Source of the DNA: JANNWF01 sp052390415
GTDB taxonomy: Bacteria; Pseudomonadota; Gammaproteobacteria; Xanthomonadales; Xanthomonadaceae
Assembly: GCA_052390415.1 (NCBI GenBank)
Contig: JBQTGY010000045.1
Coordinates: 1 to 64,000 of the forward strand
Direction: 5' to 3'
Length of the DNA: 64,000 nt
Of the stretch, positions 17,365 through 26,198 are shown one piece after another. Numbering within the stretch: the first letter of the stretch is position 1; each line of letters begins with the position of its first letter. The translations under genes were made by a program, and so were the position numbers. The notes beneath the pieces were generated by a model. It worked only from the letters and a program-made list of their open reading frames with translations. It was not told where the DNA came from and searched no databases.

Positions 17365-18204
17365 ATGAATACGTCTCGGAACCTGCTGCTGCCGCTTCTG
17401 CTGGTCCTGGGTGCCCCTGCCTTTGCGCAATCCCTGACCCCACTGGACCGCTTCAGCGTGAGCGCCGGCGTGTTCAACAGCCGGCTCAGCCTGGATGGCC
17501 GAATTCGTGCGGAGGGCACGCTGATTGGAAGCCTGCGCAGCTACGCGGAGGATTTCGATCTCGGCAGCCGGCGCACGGTAGGCATGGCGGAGCTGTCCTG
17601 GTCGCCCTTCCAACGCCACGAGCTCAGCCTTCGCTACAGCCGTGACAGCTATCAGCGTGGCGGTACCCTGAGTGATCAAATCCGCTTCGAAGGAGAGGTG
17701 TTTCCGATCGATGCGGAGCTCACCGCGCGAGCGCGCTTCACTTCCGTGGAGTTCGACTACACGTGGTGGATGGTCGCAACCGATGCCAGCGCCTTTGGTG
17801 TCCAGCTCGGCGCCTTGCGCTACGAGGCCAGCCTGTCCCTGAGTGGCAGCGTCAGCGGCGAAGGCGGAACCGCGCGTCTCGATGCTGACGCAAAACGGCA
17901 GCTGCACGCCCCCCTGATCGGAATTGCGGGACGTCACCTGTTCAGCGATCGTTTGCGCGGGTTCGCCGAGCTGCGGGCCATCAAGCTCGACTACGAGCAG
18001 ATTGAAGGTGCCGCGATGTCGGCCACCATCGGGCTCGAGTACTACTTCAGCGACCACATGGGCGTGGTGCTGCAGTACGCCGACACCCGCGTGCGCGCCG
18101 ACAGGCGTATCAGCGGATCGAACGACTTTGGCGAGGGGCAGCTGGAGGGTCGGTTGGGGCTTGGTCTCTCCGGTGCACAGGCGATGTTGAAGGTGCGGTT
18201 CTGA
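17365..18204 (+). CDS. Outer-membrane beta-barrel protein
   Basis: A 279-residue protein with a signal peptide (MNTSRNLLLPLLLVLGAPAFAQ) and a mature part of alternating amphipathic strands (ELSWSPFQRHELSLRYSRDSY, LEGRLGLGLSGAQAMLKVRF) ending in the C-terminal phenylalanine typical of Bam substrates. Roughly ten to twelve strands are suggested. No specific porin or transporter family recognised. ATG 17365 was chosen because it puts the signal peptide at the N-terminus; an earlier in-frame GTG does not. It converges with the next gene, 33 bases away. Confidence 0.8.
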   Translation: MNTSRNLLLPLLLVLGAPAFAQSLTPLDRFSVSAGVFNSRLSLDGRIRAEGTLIGSLRSYAEDFDLGSRRTVGMAELSWSPFQRHELSLRYSRDSYQRGGTLSDQIRFEGEVFPIDAELTARARFTSVEFDYTWWMVATDASAFGVQLGALRYEASLSLSGSVSGEGGTARLDADAKRQLHAPLIGIAGRHLFSDRLRGFAELRAIKLDYEQIEGAAMSATIGLEYYFSDHMGVVLQYADTRVRADRRISGSNDFGEGQLEGRLGLGLSGAQAMLKVRF

Positions 18205-18237
18205 CCTGCGTCACCGCGTCGCCATGCCCGCAGCCGT

Positions 18238-19020
18238 TTACAACAACTTGTGCAGGCGAATCTCGTGTCGCACGCGACTGTCCATGGCAAATCTCAGGAT
18301 GGCATTGCGGTCGTCAATCATCTCGAATTCATAGCTGCCCAACCGTTCGGTCTGCCGTGCGGGTCGCACGCGCAGCGACTCAGGGCAATCGGTGTCGTCG
18401 GGGGTGGATGCGCAGTCCTGGAAGGAGCCCCGACTTTTGTAGATCGTGCCTGACAACAAGGTCGAGGAGATCCAGCGCCCACCCTGCAGCGAGTACCAAC
18501 GTGCATCGCCGTCACCATCGAAATTGAACCAGGCGCCGACAGTGCTCTCGCTGCGGGGCTCGCGGCGATGGGTCATCATCAGCCCGGAGCCCGAGAACTC
18601 CGGTGCATACCAAGCGCCATTGACGGAAAACCTGGCAAAGGCGCCGATCTCGCCACTGAACACGCGGCCCTGCACGGCGACTTCTCTGGTCTCGATGACA
18701 CCCACTGCGTCTGTAATGCGTATCGTGTAGATGCCCATGGTGGGAAAGGCAATCGGCGGCAAGGTCAGATCGCTGTCGATGACGACGGCGGGACAGAAGC
18801 CAGGCCGGGTAAAGATCTGCAGCACACCGGAGAATCTTCCATCCAACACGAGTTCAGCGCGCTCGGGTGGGCAGCCAGGCAGGGCGCCGGTCAGTCTGGG
18901 TATCACCGTCAGTCTGGTGGCCGGCTCACTGGAGAATCTCAAGACCAGGGGTGATTGCGCTGATGCGCAATGGGCGACAGCAGCGAGGAGGACAAAACCG
19001 ATCGAGCGTAGAGCGTGCAT
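18238..19020 (-). CDS. Hypothetical secreted protein with WY-rich beta domain
   Basis: A 260-residue exported protein (signal peptide MHALRSIGFVLLAAVAHCASAQ). The C-terminal half has NGAWYAPEFSGSGLMMTH, VGAWFNFDGDGDARWYSL and GGRWISSTL, a Trp/Tyr-rich beta module that I have seen repeatedly in secreted proteins of Xanthomonadales, without known function. Four cysteines (two in the GCPPERAE and GFCPAV stretch, two in DCASTPDDTDCPE) could form disulfides. The start is ATG 19020 with AGGAG 7 bases upstream. Converges with the barrel gene. Confidence 0.7.
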   Translation of the reverse strand: MHALRSIGFVLLAAVAHCASAQSPLVLRFSSEPATRLTVIPRLTGALPGCPPERAELVLDGRFSGVLQIFTRPGFCPAVVIDSDLTLPPIAFPTMGIYTIRITDAVGVIETREVAVQGRVFSGEIGAFARFSVNGAWYAPEFSGSGLMMTHRREPRSESTVGAWFNFDGDGDARWYSLQGGRWISSTLLSGTIYKSRGSFQDCASTPDDTDCPESLRVRPARQTERLGSYEFEMIDDRNAILRFAMDSRVRHEIRLHKLL

Positions 19021-19459
19021 CGCGAAGCTCCTGGAGTGGAGTGGGACCATCGAAGGCTGCCTGTGACCAATTGCCAATCGTCCGGTTCTCCGAGCAGCAA
19101 CGGCAGCGGCCGCGCGGAGAATGCGACGACTGCAGCCAGCTGCTGTTCGGGATGGTAGCGATTCGCAGCGATGCCGCGGCAGGTCGGAATTTTGCCTTAG
19201 ACCTCGGTTCAGCGTGTTGGCAGTGCTTTTCGGTGCGCCGCGGTGCGCTGCCCGCGCAAGCCTGCGACGCGGTGGGCGGGACATCGCGGATGCCCTCGCC
19301 ACCCCGTGCATCGAGGTCCAGCCGAGGAGTGCATCGAGTTCGCTTCGGATTCCTTCAAAAGGGCACAAAGCTTTCGCTGCGATAGGCCAGCGGCTGGAAG
19401 GGTGTTGCCACACGCAAAAAATTGAACCGAGGGTCCGAATGTTGCGTGGGAAAGAATGA
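19021..19459. other. Intergenic region, nothing recognised
   Basis: About 440 bases upstream of the secreted-protein gene. No gene on either strand looks real. One ATTGAACCG, the half-site seen upstream of the first sigma gene, occurs at 19421-19429, possibly by chance. Confidence 0.4.
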
Positions 19460-20122
19460 TCAACGGGCCTCTCGGGCGTTGGTGGCCCGCACTGGCCGCA
19501 GCATCGCAATCCAGGCCACGATCAGCAGCGCGACAAGCCCGATCCCGTCGGGCATCGCCAGTGTCCAAAGCGTCATCGCACTGAACAGCAGCCACGCGGT
19601 CGGCAGGATCGCGAACAGCCAGCGGACGGCCGACGGCATCGCGACGAGCCAGGCCAGCGTCACCATCGCGGTCGCATCTGGCGACAACCCGAATACGTCG
19701 ACTTGCGATGCGTTGCGCGACGAGACCAGCGCACTGAGCGGGATGATGATCGCGACGATCAGTAGCCCACTCGCGCCGCGGCTGCGCGCGGGCTTGCGGA
19801 AGGCATGCTTGCTCATCACCCATGCACCCAGCAGCAGTCCCTGCAGCGCGAACGCGATCGCAAACGCGTTGCCGAAGCTGTGGATCGCGGCGTAACGCTG
19901 CCAGAAGAACAGCCAGGCCGTCGTCAGCCAGGCGAGAGCAAGCAGCCCGGCCTGCCACCCGCGCGGTCCGCGCCACAGGCTGATCGCGATCAACATCGCG
20001 AGGATCGTCATGATGACGTCCAGCGGCGATGTCTCGGCGCGCAGGTTCTCGACCAATCGCAGGTAGGTACGCGCCGAGTACATCAGCAGGTCGGCCGGCG
20101 AATAGCGCCACCATTCGGACAT
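19460..20122 (-). CDS. DUF6064-like integral membrane protein
   Basis: A 220-residue protein with the family opening MSEWWRYSPADLLMYSARTYLRLVENL followed by about six membrane helices (for example LDVIMTILAMLIAISLW, GNAFAIAFALQGLLLGAWV, IGLVALLIVAWIAML). Function of the family is not known. Its ATG overlaps the stop of the aldo/keto reductase gene by one base (TGATG at 20120-20124), so the two are translationally coupled. Confidence 0.8.
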   Translation of the reverse strand: MSEWWRYSPADLLMYSARTYLRLVENLRAETSPLDVIMTILAMLIAISLWRGPRGWQAGLLALAWLTTAWLFFWQRYAAIHSFGNAFAIAFALQGLLLGAWVMSKHAFRKPARSRGASGLLIVAIIIPLSALVSSRNASQVDVFGLSPDATAMVTLAWLVAMPSAVRWLFAILPTAWLLFSAMTLWTLAMPDGIGLVALLIVAWIAMLRPVRATNAREAR

Positions 20123-21024
20123 CACAGCGCCGCGAAATGGCTCGCCATCCGCCGGCGCATCGCGGCATCCGGCATCGGTCCACGCATCGCGTCCATGTTT
20201 TGTTGCAGATGATCGACCCGGCTCGTCGCCGGAATGGCGCAGCTCACGCCGGGATGGCTGATCACGAACTTCAACATGAAGGCAGCCCAGCTGCTGCAGC
20301 CAAGCTCTGCCGCCCACGGCGGCAGGTGTTTTCCGCGCAGGCTGCGGAACAGGTCTCCCTGGCGGAATGGCCGGTTGCAGATCACGGCGATGCCGCGCTC
20401 GGCGGCCAGTGGCAGCAGCCGCTGCTCGGCCTCGCGATCAACGATGTTGTAACTGAACTGCACGCAGTCGAGCGGATGCGTGCGCATGATCTGTTCGAAG
20501 GTGCCGTGCCGGCGCCCTTCCGAGGTCGTGATCCCGACATGACGGATCCGTCCCGACGCCTTCATCCTCGTCAGGTTCGGCAGGTGATGCTCCCAGTCTT
20601 CCAGGTTATGCACCTGCAGCAGGTCGAGCGTTGCAACGCCCCACAACGCCCGCGTGCGCTCGGCCTGCGCTTCGGTCTGCGTGCCGGCCGCCCAGATCTT
20701 GTCGGCAGCGAACACGTCGTCGACACGGTCAACCGCCTGCAATGCCCGACCGACGACGGCCTGCGACGATCCGTACATCGGTGATGAGTCGATCAAGCGA
20801 CCGCCGCGCGCAAAGAACTGCCTCACGACTTCGTTGCACTCGCGCTGCAGGACGTCGTCCCGCCCGATGTTGAACGTGATCCACGTGCCGAGACCGACCT
20901 TCGGCAGCGCAGCAGGCAGACGAGGCGTCCCCTCGCCCGCCGGAGCTGCCCGCACACCGCGCAAGCCAGCAGTCAGCGCCGCTGCCGCCAGCATCTGAAT
21001 CATTTCCCTGCGACTGGCTGGCAT
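20122..21024 (-). CDS. Exported aldo/keto reductase
   Basis: A 300-residue protein: N-terminal SRREMIQMLAAAALTAGL resembles a Tat signal (twin arginine then hydrophobic stretch), then an AKR barrel. LPKVGLGTWITF opens the barrel, RLIDSSPMYGSSQAVVG carries the catalytic Asp/Tyr region, LLQVHN has the active-site His, and GVSCAIPATSRVDHLQQNMDA is the C-terminal NADPH-binding motif. A periplasmic, Tat-exported AKR would fold with cofactor before export. Upstream of and coupled to the DUF6064 gene. Substrate unknown. Confidence 0.87.
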   Translation of the reverse strand: MPASRREMIQMLAAAALTAGLRGVRAAPAGEGTPRLPAALPKVGLGTWITFNIGRDDVLQRECNEVVRQFFARGGRLIDSSPMYGSSQAVVGRALQAVDRVDDVFAADKIWAAGTQTEAQAERTRALWGVATLDLLQVHNLEDWEHHLPNLTRMKASGRIRHVGITTSEGRRHGTFEQIMRTHPLDCVQFSYNIVDREAEQRLLPLAAERGIAVICNRPFRQGDLFRSLRGKHLPPWAAELGCSSWAAFMLKFVISHPGVSCAIPATSRVDHLQQNMDAMRGPMPDAAMRRRMASHFAAL

Positions 21025-21181
21025 GCGGCCTCCGGTGGACGACGAGCCGGGCCCTCACAACGTGGGCATGCTCTAACAGCAGCGTAACGCGTAGCGCGCT
21101 GGCAGCAGCTCGGTTCGTCGAGTCGCGACGACGGTCTGGCGCAGGGCGAGTTGCAGTAGGATCACGAAGCGCGATTCCTGC

Positions 21182-22078
21182 TCAGCTTTTCCACTCCTCG
21201 ACAGATTCGCGAGCGCCGAGCGAGCCATACCGCCGGGTCACGACCGCGCGCATCGCATCTCGCAGCCCTTTGAAAGCGGCAAACGCGACAGCGGCCATGT
21301 GATCGACTTCGTTGGTTTCCACTGTGATGCTGGCCACATCTGAACTCGTGTACCAGGCGCCGCCAAATTCATACCCCTCTGCTTTCTGGCAGGCCGAGGT
21401 TATCGCGTGGCCGCTCGTCTGCAACGCGTTCGCCGTCGCATCCGGCAGTGCGTGCAGCTCGATTTTCAGCAGTTGCGGCTGCTCAAATATGAACTCGGCG
21501 CAGCCCCGAGTCTGTGCCGCTTGCCACAACGTCTGCTCCTGATGGATGGACGATCCAACAACCCAGGGCTCGAAGGGAAGGTAGGAACCATCCGCTCTAG
21601 GCGTCCATAGACCGCGTCCCTCTCGCGCAACACGCAGCTTCAGGTATTCCGCGAGGCCCAAGTCCGCGATCCGAGCCGAGTTCACATCCATGCAGCGCCG
21701 CAGCTCTCGACAAAGCTCTGCGACCGGCATGTCTCGCGTCTGCGGCCACTCGGGAAGCCCGGGGACAGGTCGAAAATTGTCCCTGCTGTACAGCGGCCCG
21801 CAGCGCTCACGAAGTTCCTTCCAGCGCTTCCAGGTCTCAGGCACGCGGCCTGCAAGCCACCCTTCGAATTCGTCGTCGGTGCAAACGAACTGCGTGCGGA
21901 ACTGCCGCAGAAAATCGGCCCAAGCCGAACGAAACTCGATCCTGCCACCCACCTGCGAGTCGCGGCCGACGAAGCCCAGGGGTGTGAACACTTCGAGCGC
22001 CCGTTGGAAATGGCGCAGCAGGGTCAGATAGTCCCAAGCAGACGTGTATCTAAGGCTGATCCGATTGGGATCAGCCAT
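21182..22078 (-). CDS. Hypothetical protein, second gene of a two-gene unit
   Basis: A 298-residue soluble protein that I cannot assign. Rich in Trp (GRIEFRSAWADFLRQFRTQF, ETWKRWKELRERCGPLYSR, EGRGLWTPR) and with no signal peptide or membrane helix. The C-terminal third contains helix-rich ITVETNEVDHMAAVAFAAFKGLRDAM. Start ATG 22078 is 3 bases after the stop of the 61-residue upstream gene, so they form one unit. It is the start of a stretch (to 26.3 kb) with no recognisable housekeeping genes. Confidence 0.7.
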   Translation of the reverse strand: MADPNRISLRYTSAWDYLTLLRHFQRALEVFTPLGFVGRDSQVGGRIEFRSAWADFLRQFRTQFVCTDDEFEGWLAGRVPETWKRWKELRERCGPLYSRDNFRPVPGLPEWPQTRDMPVAELCRELRRCMDVNSARIADLGLAEYLKLRVAREGRGLWTPRADGSYLPFEPWVVGSSIHQEQTLWQAAQTRGCAEFIFEQPQLLKIELHALPDATANALQTSGHAITSACQKAEGYEFGGAWYTSSDVASITVETNEVDHMAAVAFAAFKGLRDAMRAVVTRRYGSLGARESVEEWKS

Positions 22079-22081
22079 TAC

Positions 22082-22267
22082 CTAGCCAATCGTGTCACTA
22101 CCACCGTGGAGCAGGGCATCGTCCTGCTCGAGCTCGAGGGCCGGGTCGAGTTGCCGTAGACATAGACGAACGCGTTCGAGGCGCTGCATAGCCTCCTCTG
22201 GCCAGACCCCTCGCTTCGCCTTGAACCGCGATCCGGCTTCAATTTCGATGAACAGGTCGTAGGACAT
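22082..22267 (-). CDS. Small hypothetical protein (61 aa)
   Basis: A 61-residue acidic protein (MSYDLFIEIEAGSRFKAKRGVW) with a helical middle (EEAMQRLERVRLCLRQLD). ATG 22267 has the strong site GGGGAG 8 bases upstream, which supports translation. Its stop is 3 bases from the next start. The arrangement resembles a small partner protein followed by a larger effector, but neither is recognised. Confidence 0.6.
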   Translation of the reverse strand: MSYDLFIEIEAGSRFKAKRGVWPEEAMQRLERVRLCLRQLDPALELEQDDALLHGGSDTIG

Positions 22268-22895
22268 CGGATCACTCCCCTCTCGTCCATACGATAGCTC
22301 GGAGTGTCCGTCGCATGAGGTGTGAGCTCTCCCCCGTTCGCTCCGTATAAGGATCAGTGGAACCTGAAGACCCGTTTTCGGTTCGCGCCTGACACCGACC
22401 AAGGTTGGAACCAGCCACCTGGTGCGCACGTCATCGACATCGTGGCTGCTCGCGAAGCCGCGGTCAGCCGTCTGCTTCGCCAGCCAGAAGACCCGAATCC
22501 GACCTACAAGCGTCGCTCATTGGGATTGCCCTGAAGAAGAAAACGGTCATTCGCAAGGGAACCCCTGCGGCCGGCATCCACCCATCGATGAGGCCCCGAC
22601 TGAGGCAATGGCGAGCAACGACCATCGCATTGTCGATCGACCCATATCAGACCTTCGATCAGCGCCCCGATGATGGCGAAAGCGGACGTTCGCCCTGCCG
22701 AGGACGGCACCTGGTTCAAGATTGGCGCTCGCCGCGTGGTGCCCGAGCCGTAGCTGATCGAAGTGCCTCCTCTCGCCGGGGTTTGGTTGGATGCGAGGAG
22801 TGGCGAGGGTGTCTCTGGTCGAGCCGGAGGCTTCAGAGATCTCGCACAGGGCAAGCCGTCGCGTCCGTGGTCGCAGGTCGTGCTCGTCGAAACGG
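22268..22895. other. Non-coding or decayed region
   Basis: About 630 bases with no gene of convincing composition. A 70-codon frame at 22322-22534 (plus strand; contains FRFAPDTDQGWNQPPGA) could be a gene remnant. The promoter of the two-gene unit should lie near 22290-22330. Nothing else recognised. Confidence 0.4.
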
Positions 22896-24158
22896 CTACA
22901 ACGCTTCAACGAGCGGAAATGTCACCCGCCTGACCACGTCTGATCCCTGAGTCTGTACGCGGACGTCAAAGTACATCGACACCTTGCCAAGGGCACCTAG
23001 GTCGTTTCGAAACGCAACTTTCATCGAACCGCGCCCTCCGTCGAAGTGTACAGTCTGAGTGCTGTTGGAATCTTCGACCACACGATACACCTGGCCGGAA
23101 GTGGTCTTCGCAATGCCCATGAGCCCAGAGGCATTCCTCGCAAGACTTACGCGCGGTTGAATTTCGTTGGAAGCGCTTCGAAACCAGAGCGTTGCTTCGG
23201 TCAATGTGTCTCTGCGCTCCATCCTCCAGACCCACGCGTCAATTTCAAGATATCCACCCATGGCGTTGCGATCCAGCAGAACCATGGGCGTCGGAGACTG
23301 CAACTTGGGCTCCTGGGATGCGTGGTCTTCCCTGAGCTGTCCGCGCTGCGCCACAGCCTTGTGGATGTCATCCAAGATTCCGGTGACTATCGCTTTGCGC
23401 ACTGGCGCGCTGTATAGCCCTGCTTTGCTGACTTGTTGACCCGGCAGCGATCTCAGCATGGCTTGCGCAAACACAGTCTCTTCAAAGGCTGAGTAGCGCT
23501 TGCGAAAAAGGAACTCGGATCGCGTCATGTCGTGCACTTCAATATCGAATTCCACGGCTGAAGACGATGCATTCGTGCCGGTCGAACTCATGCGCGCAAA
23601 GAGAGCGCCCTGCTTCATGCTGACATCTTCCCGATAGTAGGCATCGGTGCTGCTGGCGACCCACTTGGCAACCACCATGTAGTGCGCGCCACTCAATTGT
23701 GCGGCGCGGTAGATGCCTGGCAGATGGGCAGGGTCATACGGTGCATGGACGACCTCTTCATCCGAGCTGACGCTACTTGTTTCTCCCACTGGGGGCGGCA
23801 AGCTCTCTCCTATTTCTTTCGCAACCCTGTAGTAATCGATAGGCGATGTGAGGCAGACGTCCGTGTAGCGATCAAAGCTGGTCCGAACCCATTCGTACGC
23901 GGTTCGTTGCTTGCGAACGTTCAGCATGATCTTCTCGTGCTCGGTCATTCCGGAGTGGTCTGAGAAGTACTCGGGCGGGTTCTCGGACAGAATCAGAAGC
24001 GGAGGCGACTCCGGGTTGCATCTGCCCTCGTAGATCGGTTCTTCATCCTTTGACTTTGCCTGGGCGTTTGAGCACGCCAGCAGCACTACAAATATCGCGA
24101 TCGCGGCCCAATTCTGCCGGATTGAGCTCGCCTCAGGCTCGGCGTGTGCCGCAATCAT
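22896..24158 (-). CDS. Probable lipoprotein/secreted protein, last gene of envelope operon
   Basis: A 420-residue protein with an N-terminal hydrophobic stretch and a lipobox-like end (IAIFVVLLACSNA), so probably a lipoprotein. The middle part (YRAAQLSGAHYMVVAKWVASSTDAYYRED, VEFDIEVHDMTRSEFLFRKRY, VRKAIVTGILDDIHKAVAQ) resembles the strand-helix pattern of LpoB/CsgG-type periplasmic lipoproteins. The C-terminal part is beta-rich. ATG 24158 overlaps the previous stop as ATGA (24155-24158). No family assigned with confidence. Confidence 0.68.
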   Translation of the reverse strand: MIAAHAEPEASSIRQNWAAIAIFVVLLACSNAQAKSKDEEPIYEGRCNPESPPLLILSENPPEYFSDHSGMTEHEKIMLNVRKQRTAYEWVRTSFDRYTDVCLTSPIDYYRVAKEIGESLPPPVGETSSVSSDEEVVHAPYDPAHLPGIYRAAQLSGAHYMVVAKWVASSTDAYYREDVSMKQGALFARMSSTGTNASSSAVEFDIEVHDMTRSEFLFRKRYSAFEETVFAQAMLRSLPGQQVSKAGLYSAPVRKAIVTGILDDIHKAVAQRGQLREDHASQEPKLQSPTPMVLLDRNAMGGYLEIDAWVWRMERRDTLTEATLWFRSASNEIQPRVSLARNASGLMGIAKTTSGQVYRVVEDSNSTQTVHFDGGRGSMKVAFRNDLGALGKVSMYFDVRVQTQGSDVVRRVTFPLVEAL

Positions 24159-24781
24159 GGAGTAGCCGTCCTGACGCATGTGATGAGGTTCTTGGGCAGC
24201 CTTCCTCGCGCAGTGGCCACAGTCTGGCCGGACCCGACATCGATCATTTCCAACAGAACGGTGTGGTCAGTTGCGGAGTCCGAGATGCGCCCATCGACAA
24301 TGAAGTCCGCGCTGACTGCTTGACCCAGTCTCGACTGTGAGGACTTGTCCAGCGCCCCACGACTCAGCAGCACGTCATTGATCCGCAGCTGCTCGGAGGC
24401 GCGGCCCATGTCGTGGTCCGCGACGATCTGGAAGCGTCTGGCACGAAAGATCTCGTCCTTCAACGAGTCTCCAAGGGTCTGAGCCAGGTCCTGCGCGCGT
24501 GTGTTGGAGTTCATGACTTCCGCTCTGATGGGGAGCAAGGCCACGCGATTCGAGCTGTTCGGCGGTTGCTGGAAGCTGTGGACCAAGTCCTTGACGAGCC
24601 CCCGGGAGAAAGTGTCAATCAGCTGCCCGCCTCGCTGCAGTACCGAGCCAGCACTACACCCCGCAATCGGAGACGGCGCTGGTGGCAGATTCGGGCGGTC
24701 GACGGTTTGCACGCATCCGCTGACGAAGACGCAAGTCAGCACCCACACTTTGGACAGTGCACCGCTCCTCGGTCGACTCAT
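24155..24781 (-). CDS. LpoB/FlgO-like lipoprotein
   Basis: A 208-residue lipoprotein: signal peptide and lipobox VSGC at about residue 23. The core (VALLPIRAEVMNSNTRAQDLAQTLGDSLKDEI, RFQIVADHDMGRASEQL, GQAVSADFIVDGRISD, TVLLEMIDVGSGQTVATARG) follows the LpoB/FlgO/CsgG fold pattern: strand, long helix, FxxV strand, helix, ADxxxxG strand, then xxxxxxDxxTGxxxxxxxG. LpoB activates penicillin-binding protein 1B in E. coli; a role here in envelope regulation is inference. Middle gene, overlapping both neighbours by ATGA. Confidence 0.72.
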   Translation of the reverse strand: MSRPRSGALSKVWVLTCVFVSGCVQTVDRPNLPPAPSPIAGCSAGSVLQRGGQLIDTFSRGLVKDLVHSFQQPPNSSNRVALLPIRAEVMNSNTRAQDLAQTLGDSLKDEIFRARRFQIVADHDMGRASEQLRINDVLLSRGALDKSSQSRLGQAVSADFIVDGRISDSATDHTVLLEMIDVGSGQTVATARGRLPKNLITCVRTATP

Positions 24782-26064
24782 TTCCGGACCTCGGCAATCT
24801 TCTTGGGTAGAGTGGCTTGCAACTCGTTCAAGGCTAGCTGCATCGCTCGATCGCGCGCCGTCGTCTGGTCGTGACCTTCGGACCGTCCCTCGGCGTGGAA
24901 GAGCGCAGTGGATCTTCCGTCAACGACGCGGAGCATCCGCAACTGCAGTTTGGTTCTTGATGCCCAGAGCGGTCTCCACGACTCAGGAGGGGAGGAGTGC
25001 TCTTCCACCTTGATCAAGAAGACGTAGTCGACCACCTCTGACAGCCCCAACATCGAGAATGAACTGTTACTGCCAAGCAGCATGTCGTCGGCAAGTCCAT
25101 CCGTGACGAACGCTTCGGAAAACACTGAGTCACTGGCGTTGAGCCCGGCGGCGTGAAATTGCGCAGTGAACGCCGTCCAGGCGCGTCGATCCTTGATTCC
25201 GCGAGCGTCCCACCCCACTACGGCCCATATGGCCGCGTCGCCCGAGCGGCGCTGCATGGTCTGCACTAAATACCTGCCTCGCGAACTGGCTACCGGGTCG
25301 ACCTTCTGGGTCTTGGGCGTACTGGCAGTCTGTTGCTGACGATTCCACTCTTCGGCGATTTCGGGCGTCATCTCCTGCAGCGGCTTTCCGAACGTGGGAT
25401 GAGAGCCAGGCATATCCCAGACCTCGATTTCGCCGGTGCTGCGGCGGAAGACCCATGCCACGGCAGCTGGGCCGTTGATCGTGTTGACGAAAAAGGGAGG
25501 GCCTGAGAGCAACCTCGGGGCGTCTCCGTTCTGGAGCTTCCTCAGTATCGGGCGCAAACGCGCCTCATTGTCCTGGGTCAGCACCACACACGGTTTGCCG
25601 CTACGCACATCGTTCTCCTGTGACTCGTACCAACGCACGCCTTCTTCGTCGAAGTACACGCAGTGACCGATGCGGTTGTCCTTGACGCCCATCCAGAGCA
25701 GCACAAAGTAAACCGCCATCACGCTGGCAAACCCCCAAACGCCGACTTGCCGCCGTTTCGGGTTGGGCGAGAACATGCGTGAGGTCAGGATCCCGATCAA
25801 CGCACTGGCAAGCAACGTGAAGGCAAGTGCCAGCTCGTGACGAACGTGCCAGGCGTCCGCAAGCTTCTTCAGCTCCGCATAGACGAAGTAGTACTGAAGC
25901 ATGGCCATCAAGCCGATCGCCACGGTCGCCCAGAAGAAAATTCTCTTCAATTGGCCGAACGGGATTCGACCTTTGCCCGCCGTCCAGGCGCTGTAGACGG
26001 TGTCGAGGAGGAAGAACCCGATGCACAGTAGGAAAGACCAGACGAACAGCACGGAGCCTCCCAA
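24778..26064 (-). CDS. Four-helix membrane protein with soluble C-terminal domain
   Basis: A protein of up to 428 residues with four N-terminal membrane helices (FVWSFLLCIGFFLLDTVYSAW, IFFWATVAIGLMAMLQYYFV, LALAFTLLASALIGILTS, VWGFASVMAVYFVLLWMGV), then about 290 soluble residues. The last 150 (RGRYLVQTMQRRS to LQATLPKKIAEVRK) again show an LpoB/CsgG-like pattern. The start is either TTG 26064 or GTG 26052; GGGAGG lies between them, which favours neither cleanly. Its stop overlaps the lipoprotein start as ATGA (24778-24781). Not recognised as a known family. Confidence 0.68.
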   Translation of the reverse strand: MGGSVLFVWSFLLCIGFFLLDTVYSAWTAGKGRIPFGQLKRIFFWATVAIGLMAMLQYYFVYAELKKLADAWHVRHELALAFTLLASALIGILTSRMFSPNPKRRQVGVWGFASVMAVYFVLLWMGVKDNRIGHCVYFDEEGVRWYESQENDVRSGKPCVVLTQDNEARLRPILRKLQNGDAPRLLSGPPFFVNTINGPAAVAWVFRRSTGEIEVWDMPGSHPTFGKPLQEMTPEIAEEWNRQQQTASTPKTQKVDPVASSRGRYLVQTMQRRSGDAAIWAVVGWDARGIKDRRAWTAFTAQFHAAGLNASDSVFSEAFVTDGLADDMLLGSNSSFSMLGLSEVVDYVFLIKVEEHSSPPESWRPLWASRTKLQLRMLRVVDGRSTALFHAEGRSEGHDQTTARDRAMQLALNELQATLPKKIAEVRK

Positions 26065-26081
26065 GAACCAGTTGTCGACGA

Positions 26082-26198
26082 CTAGCGATCTCTACGAAAC
26101 TTGGAGCGACGCTCGAGCCACCGTTGTACGCCAATCGTGACCACCACACTGGCAACTGCGCCGAGGATGACGGGAAGGAGCATGATCAGCATGCGCAT
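26082..26198 (-). CDS. 38-residue single-span membrane peptide
   Basis: MRMLIMLLPVILGAVASVVV, then TIGVQRWLERRSKFRRDR: one hydrophobic helix with a strongly basic tail, so the C-terminus would face the cytoplasm. AAGGA lies 6 bases before ATG 26198. It ends 17 bases before the next gene and is probably the first gene of the operon. Small membrane peptides of this form often bind a larger membrane partner; here the candidate is the four-helix protein. Confidence 0.55.
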   Translation of the reverse strand: MRMLIMLLPVILGAVASVVVTIGVQRWLERRSKFRRDR

